Assembly (NCBI RefSeq): GCF_000013365.1
Contig: NC_007778.1
Span: 930,001 to 994,000, forward strand
DNA: 64,000 nucleotides
Direction of reading: 5' to 3'
DNA from: Rhodopseudomonas palustris HaA2
Lineage (GTDB): Bacteria > Pseudomonadota > Alphaproteobacteria > Rhizobiales > Xanthobacteraceae
Shown: in pieces, positions 61,923 to 64,000 of the stretch
Layout: every line of letters begins with the position of its first letter
How positions within the stretch are numbered: the stretch's first letter is position 1
Notes under the pieces: model-generated
The model's database searches: none
What the model was told of the DNA's origin: nothing
What the model saw: only the letters and a program-made list of their open reading frames with translations
Translations under genes and position numbers: made by a program

Positions 61923-62036
61923 CCGTCATCGCCCGCGCAGGCGGGCGACCCAGTAACCCGGAGCGTCTGTTGGTCCGCGGTGCATTCGCCGCGCACGCCC
62001 AGCGATACTGGATCATCCGCCTGCGCGGGTGATGAC
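61923..62036. repeat. REP family 5 palindrome
   Basis: GTCATCGCCCGCGCAGGCGG at the left is mirrored by CCGCCTGCGCGGGTGATGAC at the right, with ACCCAGTA / GATACTGGAT inside. It lies 28 nt after the stop codon of the P450-DyP gene and may act as its transcription end. Confidence 0.85.
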
Positions 62037-62070
62037 TTCAGTATGTTTCACCGCCCCGCAACTGACGCCA

Positions 62071-62174
62071 CGTCATCCTGAGGTGCGAGCGCAGCGAGCC
62101 TCGAAGGATGAGCCGCGCGCACCGTATCCGCATCCTTCGAGGCTCGCCCTTACGGTCGAGCACCTCAGGATGAC
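62071..62174. repeat. REP family 3 palindrome
   Basis: GTCATCCTGAGGTGCGAGCG and CGAGCACCTCAGGATGAC at the ends; GAGCCTCGAAGGATGAG and CATCCTTCGAGGCTC inside. Confidence 0.88.
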
Positions 62175-62213
62175 GGCGTCGGGATGGTCGCGTCGGCTTT
62201 CCGCCTCTCGCTG

Positions 62214-62330
62214 CCGTCATCGCCCGACTTGATCGGGCGAACCCAGTATTCCAGAGCGCCTGTTAGTTCGTCGTGCGCTCACCACGCACGCCCTGCAATA
62301 CTGGATCCCCCGCTTTCGCGGGGGATGACG
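62214..62330. repeat. REP family 5 palindrome
   Basis: GTCATCGCCCGACTTGATCG with ACCCAGTATTCCAG on the left; AATACTGGATCCCCCGC and GCGGGGGATGACGAC on the right. It is a diverged copy of the element at 61923-62036. Confidence 0.8.
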
Positions 62331-62384
62331 ACCGTGAAGGCGGAAGGCGTCTTGACAAAAATCCTACTATGATTATAGTCCGCG

Positions 62385-62880
62385 CTGTCCTGTCCGTGAG
62401 GGGCGCTTCGCGAGGCGTCGTACAAGCGGGACAGATCGGCGGGCCGGGCAACCGGTCCGGAACGATGGTTCGATGAAGCCGGCCTTGTGCCGGTGGAATC
62501 GGACGGACGCGGCGTCCTGCGCGTCGTGCCTCGCAAGCACGCGTCCGGGAGGCTTCGGGGACCCGTCCGGGCCTACTACGAGGCTCCGCGACTTGTTAGT
62601 TCGCTGCACGGGGGCAGGCGAAGGCGGCGTAATCCGCCGGACCGTGGGGTTTCATTACCCTTGCCTGTCAACGGAAGCACGGGCCCGAAGACAGAAAGCG
62701 CCGCGGTGGGCTCGCCGGAAGGCGATGCGCGATCCTTCGCAAGAAGTGATCGCGAGAACCACCACCAAACCCCGCGCCGACCGGCGCGCCCCCACCCCTC
62801 GCTGTGACAGCGACGGGTGCACACCTCGGGCTCAGCGGAGCCGCGAGAACGAAGAGCCGTGGCTGTTTGATATCTGAATC
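62385..62880. other. GC-rich non-coding block of unknown type
   Basis: About 490 nt beginning GTCCTGTCCGTGAGGGGCGC and ending near GGCTGTTTGATATCTG, flanked by palindromic repeats. No reading frame in it has a ribosome-binding site or recognisable domain. From memory, similar stretches starting TGAGGGGCGCTTCGCGAG recur in related genomes, but I cannot verify this. It may be a repeated element or a structured RNA. Confidence 0.4.
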
Positions 62881-62911
62881 TGTCGGCGCGTGCGGGTTCT
62901 CAACTTGCACT

Positions 62912-63022
62912 CCGTCATCCTGAGGCGCGAGCGCAGCGAGCCTCGAAGGATGAGCCGCAAGCTCGGCCCTCGTGTCCGCATCCTTCGAGGCTCGCCCTCG
63001 CGGGCGAGCACCTCAGGATGAC
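62912..63022. repeat. REP family 3 palindrome
   Basis: GTCATCCTGAGGCGCGAGCG at the left and GAGCACCTCAGGATGAC at the right, with GCCTCGAAGGATGAGC / GCATCCTTCGAGGCTC inside. A duplicated GCTTGCGGGAGTTGT follows immediately. Confidence 0.88.
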
Positions 63023-63088
63023 GCTTGCGGGAGTTGTGCTTGCGGGAGTTGTTCTGCAACGCCGGCCATGAACGCCGGCCGGCGCCGC

Positions 63089-63871
63089 TCAGATCGCCTG
63101 CGCGACCTGCTCCAGCCCCATGGCGCGGGCGAGTTTGCGGACTTCCTGCTTCTGGTCTTCGCGCAGCTGGAACAGCAGCGGCATCGCGGCGTATTTCAGT
63201 TGCTGGACTTCGGCGCTGTCCGGATCGATCGGCGGCGGGCCGCTGTCGGCGACAGTGCGGGTCGCATGCAGCTTGCGGCCGATCGCGCGTAGCGCCTGCT
63301 CGACCGAGGGCCAGTAATATTCCTGCGACGATGACAAATTGAGGCGGCCGCGGAGCTGGGAAATCTGCGCATCGCTGAGCAGCGCCGGCGGCTTCGGCTT
63401 GGCGGCCGGCTTCGGCTTCTGCACCGGCGCGGTGGCGATCACCGGCGGGAGACTGGTGACCGGGGCCGAATTGGCGGCCTTGTCGGCCGCATCGGGCAGC
63501 GCGCCGACCGCGAGGTCGCCGCTGTCGTCGGCCGCATAGGCCAGTTGGATCGGCTTCTGCGGCGACGGGACCTGTTGTCCGGCGAGATCGGGCACGGCGG
63601 CCTCTGCCGACGGATCGGCCAGCAGCGGTGCGGACGACAACAATGCGGGCAACGACAAGTCGGAGGGAGCGACCGCAGACGCCAGTCTGTCGGACTTGGT
63701 TTCCCGGTTGCTCACCGGGCTCGCGATCGCCGCCGGAGCTGCCATCGCGGGGCCTGCCATCGCCAGGCCGGCGGCCGGAACGCTGTCGCGCGCCAGGATG
63801 GTCGCGGCCGAGGCGCCCGCGATCAGGAGGCACACCAGAGCCAGAAGGGTCGCTGCTTTCGTCAAGCTCAT
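63089..63871 (-). CDS. Hypothetical secreted or anchored protein
   Basis: A 260-aa protein that I do not recognise. It has an N-terminal hydrophobic segment (about residues 5-25), an Ala/Pro-rich low-complexity region (about 30-160, including KPKPAAKPKPPA), and a C-terminal helical domain beginning LSDAQISQLRGRLNLSSSQE and containing YYWPSVEQALRAIG. The C-terminal part looks like a small periplasmic domain; no catalytic motif is visible. It is leftward, with only a short GC-rich hairpin-like stretch downstream (63061-63080). Confidence 0.7.
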   Translation of the reverse strand: MSLTKAATLLALVCLLIAGASAATILARDSVPAAGLAMAGPAMAAPAAIASPVSNRETKSDRLASAVAPSDLSLPALLSSAPLLADPSAEAAVPDLAGQQVPSPQKPIQLAYAADDSGDLAVGALPDAADKAANSAPVTSLPPVIATAPVQKPKPAAKPKPPALLSDAQISQLRGRLNLSSSQEYYWPSVEQALRAIGRKLHATRTVADSGPPPIDPDSAEVQQLKYAAMPLLFQLREDQKQEVRKLARAMGLEQVAQAI

Positions 63872-64000
63872 CTCCGTCGCGACGAACGCCTGTCCATATC
63901 GCGCATAAATGCAGAGGAAATATGGCCCGGCACCGGATACCGGTGTCGGGCGGCCCGCGTCGGGCAGGTCGAATCGGAACGCCGCGGTTCCGCGGTGGGA

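Larger units (their letters stand above)
61895..63088. other. 1.2-kb repeat-rich non-coding region
   Basis: Contains two family-5, two family-3 palindromes and an intervening GC-rich block (62385-62880). Short open frames exist but show no start signal, no recognisable motif and no consistent codon use, so none is reported as a gene. Confidence 0.75.

Noticed and set aside
62473-62877. Possible 134-codon gene in the terminal repeat region
   Set aside because: No start signal, mixed low-complexity sequence, and several other frames of similar length cover the same DNA.
1-64000. tRNA, rRNA, CRISPR arrays or prophage genes
   Set aside because: Looked for and not seen; direct repeats present are the palindromic REP-type elements, without regular spacers or cas genes.

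Overview
The window is chromosomal DNA from a GC-rich alphaproteobacterium, most likely a Rhodopseudomonas-type member of the Bradyrhizobiaceae/Nitrobacteraceae. This rests on several lineage markers: CpdR, the DUF4175 (TIGR02302), DUF2125 and DUF2865 families, an alphaproteobacterial direct-repeat LexA box, a FixK/FNR box, and a dense set of intergenic palindromic repeats. The assignment comes from recognised families and gene order, not from a database search. No rRNA, tRNA or CRISPR array was seen.

Positions 1-24,450 are mostly housekeeping genes: AlkA-type glycosylase and GluQ-RS (divergent), a soluble hybrid histidine kinase, a BrkB-like membrane protein, a HIG1-domain protein beside a PduO-type cobalamin adenosyltransferase, etfBA, 3-hydroxybutyryl-CoA dehydrogenase, a LysR/quinone-reductase pair, a TlpA-like thioredoxin, argH-lptM-lysA, DUF4175, cpdR, an MJ0042 zinc-ribbon protein, ftsEX, ydcF-like, plsC, chaC-like and DUF2125. 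Positions 24,450-39,500 hold an ABC-F ATPase, an apparently intact IS110-family element sitting between two palindromic repeats, arginase, a thioesterase, glgP, a possibly SOS-controlled small gene, a DUF2865 protein, pyrE and polA. The polA gene carries a palindromic repeat inside its reading frame, and its proofreading site looks dead.

Positions 39,500-54,330 look like an anaerobic-metabolism and molybdenum region. A very long pyruvate:ferredoxin oxidoreductase (1662 aa) carries its own C-terminal ferredoxin-like domain. It overlaps by 4 nt a single-chain fusion of the two Nfn-type (NAD(P)H:ferredoxin oxidoreductase) subunits. A perfect FixK/FNR palindrome lies upstream. Next come a DUF2478 gene, dps, an outer-membrane barrel gene, mop, modE, modA, modB and modC, with two Mo-box-like palindromes.

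Positions 54,400-61,900 are the most unusual part. A divergent pair consists of a cyanobactin-protease-like (PatA/PatG-type) subtilase that has lost its nucleophile and oxyanion residue, and a SARP/TolB/TPR regulator. The regulator is followed by one 1489-aa protein that fuses a cytochrome P450, a two-helix membrane segment, a conserved unassigned domain and a DyP-type peroxidase. The last 2 kb is a repeat-rich non-coding stretch and a secreted or anchored hypothetical protein.

At least five palindromic repeat families fill the intergenic spaces. The commonest (about 125-140 nt) has seven copies, one of them inside polA.
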